The translations under genes and the position numbers were made by a program. A DNA stretch of 64,000 nucleotides from an uncultured Muribaculaceae bacterium. GTDB taxonomy: Bacteria; Bacteroidota; Bacteroidia; Bacteroidales; Muribaculaceae. The notes beneath the pieces were generated by a model that was given only the letters and a program-made list of their open reading frames with translations, did no database searches and was not told the origin of the DNA. The stretch spans positions 1 to 64,000 of the forward strand of contig CAJOFM010000005.1 in assembly GCA_905233915.1 (NCBI GenBank), in the 5' to 3' direction. This document shows positions 8,787 to 16,708 of the stretch, piece after piece (position 1 is the first letter of the stretch; every line of letters begins with the position of its first letter).

Positions 8787-9131
8787 TCACTCCTTTGCTT
8801 TATACATCTGTCTGAACATTTCGGTTAACCGCTTATGCAAATCATTGCGATGCTCAAGCCAGGAGTCTTCAAAGCTGTAGCCCTTGTCCAATAAATAACC
8901 TTCAAAAAACAAAGCCAGATACTCACCCATCATATTCATCAGAATACTGAAAGCATTTAATTCTTTTCCACAATCAAAAACAAGTACTCCGGCTGCATTC
9001 TTGGTAGCATGATCCTTGAAAATGCTCTCAAGTACGTCTCTTGCAAAGTCATTGTCGCAAAAGATTTTCTGAGCTGTCATCAGTTCATTTTTAGTCCACT
9101 CTCTCTTTTCAATAAATAATGATAGAGCCAT
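8787..9131 (-). CDS. Small unknown protein, paralogue of 9245-9565
   Basis: 114 residues, acidic and probably helical, with no signal peptide. It shares with its neighbour the patterns WTKN[ED]L near the N-terminus and ATKN[AS]AG, then LV, D and G, in the middle. The two are therefore diverged duplicates. A GGCCCG-stem hairpin lies between the two genes. It is the last gene of the leftward block. The function is unknown; the position at the end of a mobile-element operon suggests accessory cargo. Confidence 0.65.
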   Translation of the reverse strand: MALSLFIEKREWTKNELMTAQKIFCDNDFARDVLESIFKDHATKNAAGVLVFDCGKELNAFSILMNMMGEYLALFFEGYLLDKGYSFEDSWLEHRNDLHKRLTEMFRQMYKAKE

Positions 9132-9179
9132 AATTTTCTACTTTTTAAATATTTTGTTGTTATTATTCTTTTAAAAACA

Positions 9180-9203
9180 GGCCCGCCCTCTCACCACGGG
9201 CCC
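9180..9203 (-). repeat. Intercistronic GGCCCG hairpin, copy 1
   Basis: Inverted GGCCCG (9180-9185)/CGGGCC (9197-9202) with an 11-nt loop identical to that of copy 5. In the direction of the genes it lies 49 nt before the start of the 114-residue gene and is followed by TTTTTAAAA. Confidence 0.75.
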
Positions 9204-9244
9204 AGTACTAAGCAATAGATTGTCTATCTCATTTGTCTGGTCTT

Positions 9245-9565
9245 CTATATGTATAGACCACCCAACAAGCGAGTTAACAGCTCATGAAACTCTTTAAAAT
9301 CCTCCATGTTCAGGTCTTCATAACCTTTTTCAGAGAAGAAGATTTCAAAAATGCGCTCCATATGTCTTGCTTGAAGATTAATTAACAGCCAAGTGCCGTT
9401 TATCTCATCTTCTCCAAAGTCAATGACCAGTTCGCCGGCAGAATTCTTCGTAGCCATCATTTCAAATTCGTATTCAACTGCATCTCTTTCCAATTGGTTT
9501 TCAGCAATTTTCAACAAGTCATTTTTTGTCCAAACTTTCTTTTTTATTTTTTTAAACTTTCCCAT
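9245..9565 (-). CDS. Small unknown protein, paralogue of 8787-9131
   Basis: 106 residues with a lysine-rich N-terminus (KFKKIKKK) and then VWTKNDLLKIAENQ. The central ATKNSAGELVIDFG matches ATKNAAGVLVFDCG of the downstream neighbour, which shows a tandem duplication. The rest looks helical and acidic. Hairpin copies 1 and 2 flank the gene. There is no recognised family and no membrane segment. Confidence 0.65.
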   Translation of the reverse strand: MGKFKKIKKKVWTKNDLLKIAENQLERDAVEYEFEMMATKNSAGELVIDFGEDEINGTWLLINLQARHMERIFEIFFSEKGYEDLNMEDFKEFHELLTRLLGGLYI

Positions 9566-9608
9566 TGTTTTGTGGATTAAAGTGTTTTTAGTTTATCTTT
9601 TAATAATA

Positions 9609-9637
9609 GGCCCGCCGTCCTGTTGCGATGACGGGCC
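9609..9637 (-). repeat. Intercistronic GGCCCG hairpin, copy 2
   Basis: GGCCCG (9609-9614) pairs with CGGGCC (9632-9637), flanked by one more A-T pair on each side. On the minus strand it is followed by TATTATTAAAAG before the gene starting at 9565. Confidence 0.75.
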
Positions 9638-9699
9638 TGATACTCAGTAATGTTATGTTTAACTGTAACTACTGTAGGTGCCAGATATCCATAGAAGGA

Positions 9700-10353
9700 T
9701 TAACGATATACATGAATGTCTTCCTTCGTGAGACCAAACTGAGTCAAAGCCATGTTGAAAAAATCCTTGTATTCTTTGTCTGGATCCTTACAATACATCT
9801 TCTCAACTTGACTCTCACACCCTCGAGCCCACATGTAGCCATCCACAAGCAGTCCCACGAGATTGTGACTCTTGTCCAGTTCATTAATGATGTCCAGATT
9901 TTCTTGAAGAATCGAGTCATCAATCGTGTTATCTAAAAAACACGGATCTGTAATAATAGCATACTCACCAGCCATGTTGTCTGGTTTAAGAATGACGCTA
10001 TACCACAAAACACATTCATAATATGGTTCCGAGTCAGTACCATCGAGACTCTGTTTCTTGATGCATCGGTCATATTCCCGGTCCCAAAGCAAAGCACCAT
10101 AGAGTTGCATGAACTTCGGAAAGAGTTCATCGTTCAGTTGGATGAATGGAATATCATGGCCAACTTCCTTGTCTATCTGTTCCAAGAAAGTGTAAGCAGT
10201 ATCATCCCAATTCCCATCGTTTTTAGGACGATAAAAACGGCAGTTATGTGAGATGTTGTACCTGATGACCATAGCGGCCTCACTACGGCTCATGTGTCTT
10301 GAAGACAGTGGCCATCCAAAATTGTTACTAACTCGATAAAGATAATTGTTCAT
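9700..10353 (-). CDS. Unknown protein downstream of the radical SAM-like gene
   Basis: 217 residues from the ATG at 10353. A longer reading from 10425 would run into the preceding gene. It has no signal peptide, no clear motif and mixed alpha/beta character, with several Trp/Tyr/Cys residues (for example LYGALLWDREYDRC). It starts 50 bp after the DUF5131-like gene with no hairpin between, so the two are probably co-translated and functionally linked. I do not recognise the family. Confidence 0.65.
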   Translation of the reverse strand: MNNYLYRVSNNFGWPLSSRHMSRSEAAMVIRYNISHNCRFYRPKNDGNWDDTAYTFLEQIDKEVGHDIPFIQLNDELFPKFMQLYGALLWDREYDRCIKKQSLDGTDSEPYYECVLWYSVILKPDNMAGEYAIITDPCFLDNTIDDSILQENLDIINELDKSHNLVGLLVDGYMWARGCESQVEKMYCKDPDKEYKDFFNMALTQFGLTKEDIHVYR

Positions 10354-10403
10354 AAATAATATATTTATTAAAATTTTGATATTGAATTTTCTATCATTTT
10401 GGT

Positions 10404-11105
10404 TTAATGATTTCTCAACCAGCACCTTAGGTTGTTCTTCATCTCAACCGTGGTGAACTCCTCTAACTCATGAATCAAAGCCCACACATCGCAGGGTTCA
10501 GGTTCAGGAACATGAAAGTTCCAGTTGGTATTGGTTCCTATCCTTACCAGGCTGGGATGGCATTTCTTAACCAGATCCACCAACGGCTGTCGATCAAAAG
10601 CCATGATCGGTTCAATGGTGACTCGGGTATTGATACCCAACTCGTGAAACTTTTCCATTGCTTCGGCTCGATCTTGAACGGACGGAGCCAGACCCATGAA
10701 GCCCTTATAGTCTCTGTTCGTTTCAATCGTGGTAACGACAGTAGATTTCTTGAAAGTCTCGTTATCGGCAAATCTTAACAAGTTACCGGGGTTCTTGCTC
10801 TGGAGGAAAATTTTGGCATCGGGAAACTGCTTAATGTAGTCGAGAATCCTGATGATCCACTCGTCCTTGACGTTGACCGCTCCGAGATCACAACCGGAAC
10901 AGACAAAAATTTCATATTCCGAGTTTAAGTCGTAATCGAAAGCCGCTTCGTCCAGGTGTAACTCTTGCTGTGGTTTACCATATTCACCAACAAAGCAATA
11001 CTCGCACCCATGACAGCAGCGACCTTTGATTGGGTTCCAGGTAGCGGTATTAATGTACATGTTACCGCCAGTTTTTTTCAGTTTCTTTTTTTTCTGCTCT
11101 GCCAT
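10404..11105 (-). CDS. DUF5131/phage Gp37-Gp68-like radical SAM protein
   Basis: 233 residues. After a lysine-rich start (KKKKLKK) comes TATWNPIKGRCCHGCEYCF, with C30-X3-C34-X2-C37, the radical SAM cluster motif. The TWNP...C..C..C beginning is typical of the phage Gp37/Gp68 (DUF5131) family. Later blocks IFLQSKNPGNL and INTRVTIEPIMAFD fit a TIM-barrel radical SAM fold. Members occur on phages and mobile elements; the reaction is unknown, though DNA or nucleotide chemistry is often supposed. Hairpin copy 3 lies directly upstream and the 217-residue protein gene directly downstream. Confidence 0.75.
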   Translation of the reverse strand: MAEQKKKKLKKTGGNMYINTATWNPIKGRCCHGCEYCFVGEYGKPQQELHLDEAAFDYDLNSEYEIFVCSGCDLGAVNVKDEWIIRILDYIKQFPDAKIFLQSKNPGNLLRFADNETFKKSTVVTTIETNRDYKGFMGLAPSVQDRAEAMEKFHELGINTRVTIEPIMAFDRQPLVDLVKKCHPSLVRIGTNTNWNFHVPEPEPCDVWALIHELEEFTTVEMKNNLRCWLRNH

Positions 11106-11125
11106 GTTCTTGTATTTTAAGAGTA

Positions 11126-11151
11126 GGCCCGCCCTGTCACGATGACGGGCC
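11126..11151 (-). repeat. Intercistronic GGCCCG hairpin, copy 3
   Basis: GGCCCG (11126-11131) pairs with CGGGCC (11146-11151). On the minus strand it is followed by TACTCTTAAAAT and then, 20 nt before the ATG at 11105, by the leader of the DUF5131-like gene. Confidence 0.75.
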
Positions 11152-11168
11152 CAATCAACTATTAGCAG

Positions 11169-12356
11169 TTACTGAACATCCGGCTTCTCACCTTTGATTA
11201 TGCTATCCCACTGGAAAGAAGGATTATCAAAATAGAACTTCCAGCCGCAAAGAAAGAACTCCAAAGGAACGAAGTCAAAATCAAACACAGTGTCCAAACC
11301 GCGACACTCTTCGTTGTCACATTGAGTAGCCATCCAGAACCATGCATCTGCAAGCTCCGAAGACTTCTTGGCACCACCAAAGCCACAGCGATAAATCGCC
11401 GATAAAGTATACATATGAGCAACAATGCCTAATCTGGCTCCCTTTTTAACATTGTCAAAAAACTTATCATACTCCATGAAACTATGGTAAAGTGATGACA
11501 ACGTAAAAGCACCATGAATGGGAATGGCGGCTTCAAGCTTATGGTAAGTCTTCTCCGCTGAAACTCTATCTCGGTTAATCAAATAGTCATGTGCCTCATC
11601 CAATAATTCCCCTTCGCCATCACCAAAAATAGTTGTTTCATCGTAATGAAGAGTTGCAGGAACCTTGAGCCCATACTTAATGGCTTGTTTCTCGGCGTCT
11701 TCGGCATTGTAATAATGACTATCAGGCTCGTGAAGAGCATCGATAACATCAACAATACTGATATTCTTGAAGTGATCGAGATCATATCTCAAGTTGTCCA
11801 TTGGGTCAAGAATATTAGACAGTCTCCGCCAGTACCGGGTATCAACAGTCCAATCGAAGCCAAGAAGTTGAAAGATCAAATTCATCGAACAAATATGTCC
11901 CCTTTGAGCAGCAAGCAGAACATGATGCTCGATTGATTTTTGATTGCAGCCTGAGTTACCGTCCAGATAAGAGAGTAAGCGGTAATAAGCTACTCTACAA
12001 CGGGTATCGCCTGTTTGTTCTACAATTTCCTTCAGTTCCTGCTTAGCCATATCGAACTTACCTTCCTTGAGGTGTTGCTCAATAAGGACCAACATAGAGC
12101 TGTCGATAGCCTGAATCGGTGCCTTGAGGGACAAATCAGGTATAATCTGAGGATTTTCGTTGCCCAAGATGAACTGTTCGGCAAATTCAAACATAACCTT
12201 CTGCAGTTCACCCTCAGACTCATAGAGGATTTGAAACTCCTGAATACATTCGTTGAACTTTTCCTTGAGTTCGATAATCTCATCATCGCTCAAATCCAGC
12301 GGTACATCGTAGCGTTCACAAGCCAATTGCATTGTTTTTAAAAATAATTTGTCCAT
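11169..12356 (-). CDS. Helical-repeat protein with Sel1-like region
   Basis: 395 residues, no signal peptide. The C-terminal part contains GARLGIVAHMYTLSAIYRCGFGGAKKSSELADAWFWMA (written here only to mark about residues 312-350). Its spacing of Gly, Ala, Tyr and Trp is that of a Sel1-like repeat. An earlier LLAAQRGHICSMNLIFQL is a second candidate repeat. Such proteins are usually protein-protein interaction scaffolds. It lies between hairpin copies 3 and 4 in the element operon. Its role is unknown. Confidence 0.6.
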   Translation of the reverse strand: MDKLFLKTMQLACERYDVPLDLSDDEIIELKEKFNECIQEFQILYESEGELQKVMFEFAEQFILGNENPQIIPDLSLKAPIQAIDSSMLVLIEQHLKEGKFDMAKQELKEIVEQTGDTRCRVAYYRLLSYLDGNSGCNQKSIEHHVLLAAQRGHICSMNLIFQLLGFDWTVDTRYWRRLSNILDPMDNLRYDLDHFKNISIVDVIDALHEPDSHYYNAEDAEKQAIKYGLKVPATLHYDETTIFGDGEGELLDEAHDYLINRDRVSAEKTYHKLEAAIPIHGAFTLSSLYHSFMEYDKFFDNVKKGARLGIVAHMYTLSAIYRCGFGGAKKSSELADAWFWMATQCDNEECRGLDTVFDFDFVPLEFFLCGWKFYFDNPSFQWDSIIKGEKPDVQ

Positions 12357-12388
12357 TTTTATTCATTTTTTTTGTTCTATTAATATCA

Positions 12389-12408
12389 GGCCCGCACCAC
12401 GACGGGCC
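12389..12408 (-). repeat. Intercistronic GGCCCG hairpin, copy 4
   Basis: The shortest copy: GGCCCG (12389-12394) and CGGGCC (12403-12408) with an 8-nt loop and one further A-T pair. On the minus strand it is followed by TGATATTAATAG before the gene starting at 12356. Confidence 0.75.
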
Positions 12409-12541
12409 TTTGATTTATTGCTTATTAACAGTCTGATTCAATGTATATCATACTTGGTCGTCATTATCTGCAGTTATAGGTTATACACTTATTATTCTTC
12501 TGGTTTATAGACATTTAAGCTATATATAACATATAACCACA

Positions 12542-13720
12542 TTAATTGTTGATGATCTTGCTGATATAAGGTTGCTTCACTCCCAATCCTTTAGCAAAGG
12601 CAGACTGGTTGGAGATGTGATGCCTTTTATTGAGTTCCCGGATGAGATCAGCCGTGGGGATGTTATCAAGCATCAATCCACTATTCTCCTGTTTCTGATT
12701 GAGGTTCAGGATCACACGTTTTCCACATGCCTGATAATAGTCCATACACCGAATAGCATAGTATATGCAGTCCATGTCAATCTTCAGGCCCAATGACGGC
12801 TTGGAAACATATCTCAACACCGCCACCACTCCAGCCAACCTGAGAATGTTGATCTGAAGCTTACCATAAAGGACATTTTCTGCAATAGTCGTGTTTTTTG
12901 AATTCCTCAGCATTGCCAGTTCATTGTAGTAACGAGTAAAAGCCAGCATCGCATCAGGTTCAATTTCCACGCTTGAACCACTTGGGAGGTTATAGATGAA
13001 GAAGACGATCTGTTCCCACAGGTTTCCCAGCAGCGGGTCGGCTCGTCTCATGCTATATGACGGGTACTCCTCATCGTCCGGCCAACAGAACAAGAAGCGT
13101 GGTCCTAAGCCGTTTGACCAGTTACCATGACCGAAACATTCTTGAATACGGTCAGGCTGGATTCCACCAAGAATACTCATGTAAGGCCTCTCGATGGTAA
13201 TGCTACAGTTCGCCCTGTCTTTGAGGATGGGCGAATGGGAATAGATGCTCAACAGGTTGTCAATGATACCCTTAGTCATAAATAAACTGTGAATCTCATC
13301 GCGACACAGAAGCAGACCTTCTCTGTTCCTATCCAGAGCATTGATGATAGCGGCCTCTGAAACGTTATCAATAATCACCCGGATGGGTTTACCGTCGAAA
13401 CTCTTGTTAGCATATTCAATGTTGAGTTTCGTAAGGGGAGCCGTCACCGCCTTGATGGGTTCTGTCTTACCGCCACCACTAGGGCACAACAGCACCTGCC
13501 AGAGACAAAGTGAAGATTTGAACTTATCCTTGACCGTAACCTTGTCCCCTGCTGCCGCTGAGGCTACACTGAAGACTGCAGCTGTAACGAAGTCAACTGG
13601 ACATTGGTAGGTCTCGGCGACGTTCATAATATAATTCTGAAGGCGATCGTCGAGGCCCCAAATCGGAAGACTCGTCGGCTCCGGTCTCACCACTGTATGA
13701 TCACTATTTGTCGTTTTCAC
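12542..13720 (-). CDS. DUF3987-type P-loop protein (primase/helicase-like)
   Basis: 392 residues. The P-loop is CPSGGGKTEP (residues 79-88) and a Walker B-like LLLCRDEIH follows about 50 residues later. The layout (LPIW...PVDFVTAAVFSVASAAAG...K..L...LLCPSGGGKT) is that of DUF3987 proteins found on Bacteroidota mobile elements and phages, where they accompany replication. The last 25 residues (NQSAFAKGLGVKQPYISKI) look like a helix-turn-helix. The gene overlaps the upstream 199-residue gene by 4 bp. About 130 bp with no visible feature follow before hairpin copy 4. Likely role: replication or maintenance of the element. Confidence 0.8.
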   Translation of the reverse strand: MKTTNSDHTVVRPEPTSLPIWGLDDRLQNYIMNVAETYQCPVDFVTAAVFSVASAAAGDKVTVKDKFKSSLCLWQVLLCPSGGGKTEPIKAVTAPLTKLNIEYANKSFDGKPIRVIIDNVSEAAIINALDRNREGLLLCRDEIHSLFMTKGIIDNLLSIYSHSPILKDRANCSITIERPYMSILGGIQPDRIQECFGHGNWSNGLGPRFLFCWPDDEEYPSYSMRRADPLLGNLWEQIVFFIYNLPSGSSVEIEPDAMLAFTRYYNELAMLRNSKNTTIAENVLYGKLQINILRLAGVVAVLRYVSKPSLGLKIDMDCIYYAIRCMDYYQACGKRVILNLNQKQENSGLMLDNIPTADLIRELNKRHHISNQSAFAKGLGVKQPYISKIINN

Positions 13721-14316
13721 TTCCTATTCTGGTTTGAGTTGTTATCAATACTTTGCATAAACCTGATAGTACCTTCAAGGCTGGTTCTATCGGCTCCTGC
13801 TATAACCTTCTCGCGAGCAAACAAATAATAGCAGTCATTGTAGCATGAAATAATGACGATACCTTCAAGCCACGAGTGGAATTCATTAAAGGGGATGAAC
13901 CGGCACAATGAAGCAGGGAAAAATAGGTTGTCCTCGTTCAAGATCTCTCTGGGAGCATGATAAAGGCAGCCCAAGTAGCGATTCTGGATTTCTTCAATCG
14001 TGATTCTAAAGACATTCTCCTCAACCGCTAAGGCTGAAGCTATCTCATAATTGATGCTGGCTCTCCAATCTGTTCTTTCAGCCCAATAACGGCTGATGAA
14101 TTTCGCCTCGTTCTCTGTGAGGCCCATTTCTGCGTCCTTGAGCCATCTCTTGAGCGAATCGGGCAGCGAGTCCCATATGTGGTCTGGGATTGACGGGATT
14201 CCATTCCCAGGCACGAAACCATTAATCGCACCACCATAGTTGTTTACAGCCCAATCGGTTGGTTCATCGTTGACGGAAGGGCCAACGCCGGCAACTACTT
14301 CAAAACTGTTATACAT
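13717..14316 (-). CDS. Unknown protein coupled to the DUF3987 gene
   Basis: 199 residues, no signal peptide. It begins with a Gly/Pro-rich segment (VAGVGPSVNDEPTDW, then GAINGFVPGNGIPSIP), followed by helical sequence with FISRYWAERTDWRASINYE. The stop overlaps the DUF3987 start by 4 bp (ATGA), so the products are made together and may form a complex. Hairpin copy 5 lies just upstream. I do not recognise a family. Confidence 0.65.
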   Translation of the reverse strand: MYNSFEVVAGVGPSVNDEPTDWAVNNYGGAINGFVPGNGIPSIPDHIWDSLPDSLKRWLKDAEMGLTENEAKFISRYWAERTDWRASINYEIASALAVEENVFRITIEEIQNRYLGCLYHAPREILNEDNLFFPASLCRFIPFNEFHSWLEGIVIISCYNDCYYLFAREKVIAGADRTSLEGTIRFMQSIDNNSNQNRK

Positions 14317-14337
14317 AAATCATAATATTTAAGAGTC

Positions 14338-14360
14338 GACCCGCCCTCTCACCACGGGCC
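14338..14360 (-). repeat. Intercistronic hairpin, copy 5 (GACCCG variant)
   Basis: GACCCG (14338-14343) pairs with CGGGCC (14355-14360) with one A/C mismatch and an added outer C-G pair. The 11-nt loop is identical to copy 1. On the minus strand it is followed by GACTCTTAAATA and then the ATG at 14316. Confidence 0.7.
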
Positions 14361-14379
14361 GACGGTTGGATTTGAATTA

Positions 14380-15684
14380 TTACTTCTCAGTGTTGAACGG
14401 GTGCTTCTCCATGTAGGCATTGAACTCAGCCTCCAGGATACCGATCCTGATAGCGTCCTTGGTGACACGAACACCGTCCTTTTTGCTGCCCTTAGCTTCC
14501 ATGATCTTCTTCACCTGCTCCTGAGGGAACTGGTCGATGAAGGCGATCATGTATTCAGTGGCCTTCTCGTCACCACTCTTGCTTGACAGGGGTAACCACA
14601 GTTCTGAGACTTTAGCGGGAAACGCCTTGGTCTTGAGGGTATTGTCATCGCCTTCACTGAACTTCTTCACGAGGGCATTGTGGATCTTCACTGCCGAATC
14701 GTAGTGGAGGAAGATTCTATTGGCGTCACCACTAATTATATCTGTCTTGATGATGCGGTCTGTGCCCAACGTAATTGCCTCACATGCAGCCTGATAATTA
14801 TATCCCTTTTGACGGAGTTGGTTGATACTAGTCCAACCCTTGTGAGCCTTGTCACCCTCTTCAAGGATTCGCTTTGTTACCCAGTCACCAGGTTTCCATA
14901 CAGTTACCTGGGTGTTGATTACCTCGTAACTCTTGAGAATGTCGTAGTAGCCGGCACTGTTCTTCGTGGGGAAGATGGCGTAAACATTGGGCCAGTCCTT
15001 GGGGTTCAGACCAAGAAGATGGTTCATGCGGCCATTACCATCGAGGAAAATCAGTGTGTAACCCGCAAAAACAGGCTTGGTGGGATCATCGTTGGAGAAA
15101 CGGATGACTTTAAGGCCAAGAGCCTCGGCCATTTTGTCGGTGATGACGATGAGGGGGTGTTGGGGACCGTACTTCATCAGACTCTCACCGGTGGTGGCTT
15201 CATCCTTACCGTGCTTGCGGTTAACCTCGGGAGTCATAAAGCTCACATCGTCCATAGCTGCTCCCTTAAGGTTGATAAGTGCGTTATCATCGAAGGCGAT
15301 GGCGTGGAAGCGAGGATCAATACGAACACGCTTGATGTCAGCATCAACAACCGTGGTTACCCTCTCCAGCTCTTTTTTCTGCTCGTCGGAGTAGTTCAAG
15401 CTGAAGTCAGGGGTCGCCTTTGTCTTCTTGACTGCCTTCTTCTCGTCCTTCTTTTCCTCGGGACCCGTGGTTGCCTGGACCTGCTCGTCGCTACTACAGC
15501 TGGGGGCTCCATCAATAGGATTGACGGTCACCTTCGCCTGCTCATCGTCAACGGCGGTATCCGACTGAAGATTGAGTGCCTGGTTGGGCTTAACTACTAC
15601 ATTCTCTACATGGGCCTGAGATGCCAGGTCCACATCATTGCCTGTGTTGGGCTCTGCTGCAAAATTCTTACTCTCTTGTTCCAT
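14380..15684 (-). CDS. ParB-like/unknown protein of the mobile element
   Basis: 434 residues. The first 95 or so are low-complexity and acidic (many Glu, Asp, Val, Lys), as in linkers. The middle has HPLIVITDKMAEALG, then AGYTLIFLDGNGRMNHLLG. A DGNGR motif in this setting recalls the ParB/sulfiredoxin fold of ParB-like proteins (family call weak). Basic patches and KGWTSINQLRQKGYNYQAA follow. It lies between the excisionase-like gene and hairpin copy 5. A role in DNA binding, partition or control of the element is plausible but inferred. Confidence 0.55.
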   Translation of the reverse strand: MEQESKNFAAEPNTGNDVDLASQAHVENVVVKPNQALNLQSDTAVDDEQAKVTVNPIDGAPSCSSDEQVQATTGPEEKKDEKKAVKKTKATPDFSLNYSDEQKKELERVTTVVDADIKRVRIDPRFHAIAFDDNALINLKGAAMDDVSFMTPEVNRKHGKDEATTGESLMKYGPQHPLIVITDKMAEALGLKVIRFSNDDPTKPVFAGYTLIFLDGNGRMNHLLGLNPKDWPNVYAIFPTKNSAGYYDILKSYEVINTQVTVWKPGDWVTKRILEEGDKAHKGWTSINQLRQKGYNYQAACEAITLGTDRIIKTDIISGDANRIFLHYDSAVKIHNALVKKFSEGDDNTLKTKAFPAKVSELWLPLSSKSGDEKATEYMIAFIDQFPQEQVKKIMEAKGSKKDGVRVTKDAIRIGILEAEFNAYMEKHPFNTEK

Positions 15685-15729
15685 ATTCTTGATTTTTAAA
15701 TGATTAATATATAACTATGTTCTTGCACA

Positions 15730-16014
15730 TTATTTATTATTAAGGGTGTTACGGTCAATCAGGGCCTGCAGAGCCTTTTTGGAGTACAAGCGGCGTCTTC
15801 CTATCTGTGTATAGGGCAAAGTACGTTTCTTGGTCCAGTTATAAAGGCATCTGGGCGTGATGTGAAGCATAGCTGCCGCAGTCTGTGCATCGACAAGTTC
15901 GTCCTGGGAAGTTGAGTTCTGTTGACCCTCAGCAACGAGAGCCTTAATCTCCTGCAACTCGCTCTTGATTGAGTCGAGTTCTTCTTGCTTAATAATGTAT
16001 ATTTTTTCTTCCAT
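15730..16014 (-). CDS. MerR/excisionase-type helix-turn-helix protein
   Basis: 94 residues from the ATG at 16014. An N-terminal coiled coil (EELDSIKSELQEIKALV) precedes LVDAQTAAAMLHITPRCLYNWTKKRTLPYTQIGRRRLY. The latter is the classical winged HTH of excisionase-like proteins (HTH_17: Y.W..k..lP...iG.r..f). It is the first gene of the leftward block and the one nearest the tRNA-Leu gene. Likely a recombination directionality factor or regulator of the element. A -7-like TAATTTTG lies at 16054-16061 on its strand. Confidence 0.8.
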   Translation of the reverse strand: MEEKIYIIKQEELDSIKSELQEIKALVAEGQQNSTSQDELVDAQTAAAMLHITPRCLYNWTKKRTLPYTQIGRRRLYSKKALQALIDRNTLNNK

Positions 16015-16297
16015 TTTATGTATATTTGAATATTTTGTTTTGATTTGTCGATGCAAAATTACTGCCTTTTTGATGCGCCAAGAAATAATTCAGCATTTTT
16101 TGTGTAAGTTTTCTATTTGATAATCAATTTCTTAGAAATTTCTAAAAACAATCGTAAGACAATGTAATCTCAAGGTAAGATAAAGTAAGAATAGAGTAGG
16201 AAAAATGTATATTATGCAATTTTGCCCAAGAAACTTAAGCTAGATAACTTAGTGCGAAGACCAAGATTGAGAATAATTGTTCTCGCTGTATTGTGAA

Positions 16298-16334
16298 CAA
16301 AAAAAACGGACTGCACCGAAAAAGGCACAATCCG
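16298..16334 (-). terminator. Leftward terminator with 8-T tail
   Basis: On the minus strand CGGATTGTGCC pairs with GGTGCAGTCCG (11 pairs including G-T) around a TTTTTC loop, followed by eight Ts. It isolates the element operon from tRNA-side transcription. Confidence 0.8.
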
Positions 16335-16424
16335 CTATGTACATTATATTATAATATTATATAAGAAGATTTCTCACCAAAATAGAGATATGTAAAAATG
16401 TTCCAGTTATGTTCCAGTAGGAGA

Positions 16425-16461
16425 ATAAAAAAGCGCCAAAACTCAATGAGTTTCAGCGCCT
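16425..16461 (-). terminator. Terminator of the tRNA-Leu gene
   Basis: On the minus strand GCGCTGAAACTC pairs with GAGTTTTGGCGC around an ATT loop and is followed by TTTTTTATT. It starts 18 nt after the tRNA 3' end. Confidence 0.85.
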
Positions 16462-16477
16462 TACGCTTTGTTTTCTG

Positions 16478-16561
16478 TACCCAGAGCCGGGGTCGAACCG
16501 GCACGGGTGTTACCCCATTGGTGTTTGAGACCAACGCGTCTACCGATTCCGCCATCTGGGC
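16478..16561 (-). tRNA. tRNA-Leu, anticodon CAA
   Basis: The minus strand folds as a class II tRNA of 84 nt. The acceptor stem is GCCCAGA/TCTGGGT. The anticodon stem TTGGT/ACCAA carries the loop CTCAAAC, with CAA at 34-36. A variable arm follows, and the T arm carries GGTTCGACC. The discriminator is A and the CCA tail is not encoded. The mobile region lies on its 3' side, the usual target for integration. Confidence 0.95.
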
Positions 16562-16708
16562 TTCGAAGCGGGTGCAAAGGTAAGTCAAAAATTTGAATTA
16601 GGGGCAAAAAATCGGACATTTTTTACCAAAATGCGATTTTTTTGATGCTGGGAGGACTAAAATAGAGGGTGGTTGTAGTAAATTTGCGGTCAAAAGATAT
16701 GTTCTGTT

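Larger units (their letters stand above)
16015..16477. other. Non-coding junction between element and tRNA-Leu
   Basis: About 460 AT-rich bp. It contains two leftward terminators (listed separately) and a direct repeat of ATGTTCCAGT at 16398-16407 and 16409-16418. A TAATTTTG -7 box lies upstream of the HTH gene. This is where an attachment site would be expected, because the element lies on the 3' side of tRNA-Leu. I noticed no second copy of the tRNA 3' end in the window; the far att site may lie to the left of position 1. Confidence 0.5.

Noticed and set aside
8580..8828. 82-codon plus-strand frame in the non-coding region
   Set aside because: Product has a phenylalanine run and no domain, and it overlaps the end of a better-supported gene.
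14680..15699. Plus-strand frame of 339 codons opposite the ParB-like gene
   Set aside because: It is the shadow of the leftward gene. The low-complexity hydrophobic product has no family and no promoter.
16349..16588. 79-codon frame covering the tRNA-Leu
   Set aside because: It runs through the tRNA gene and its terminator; not coding.
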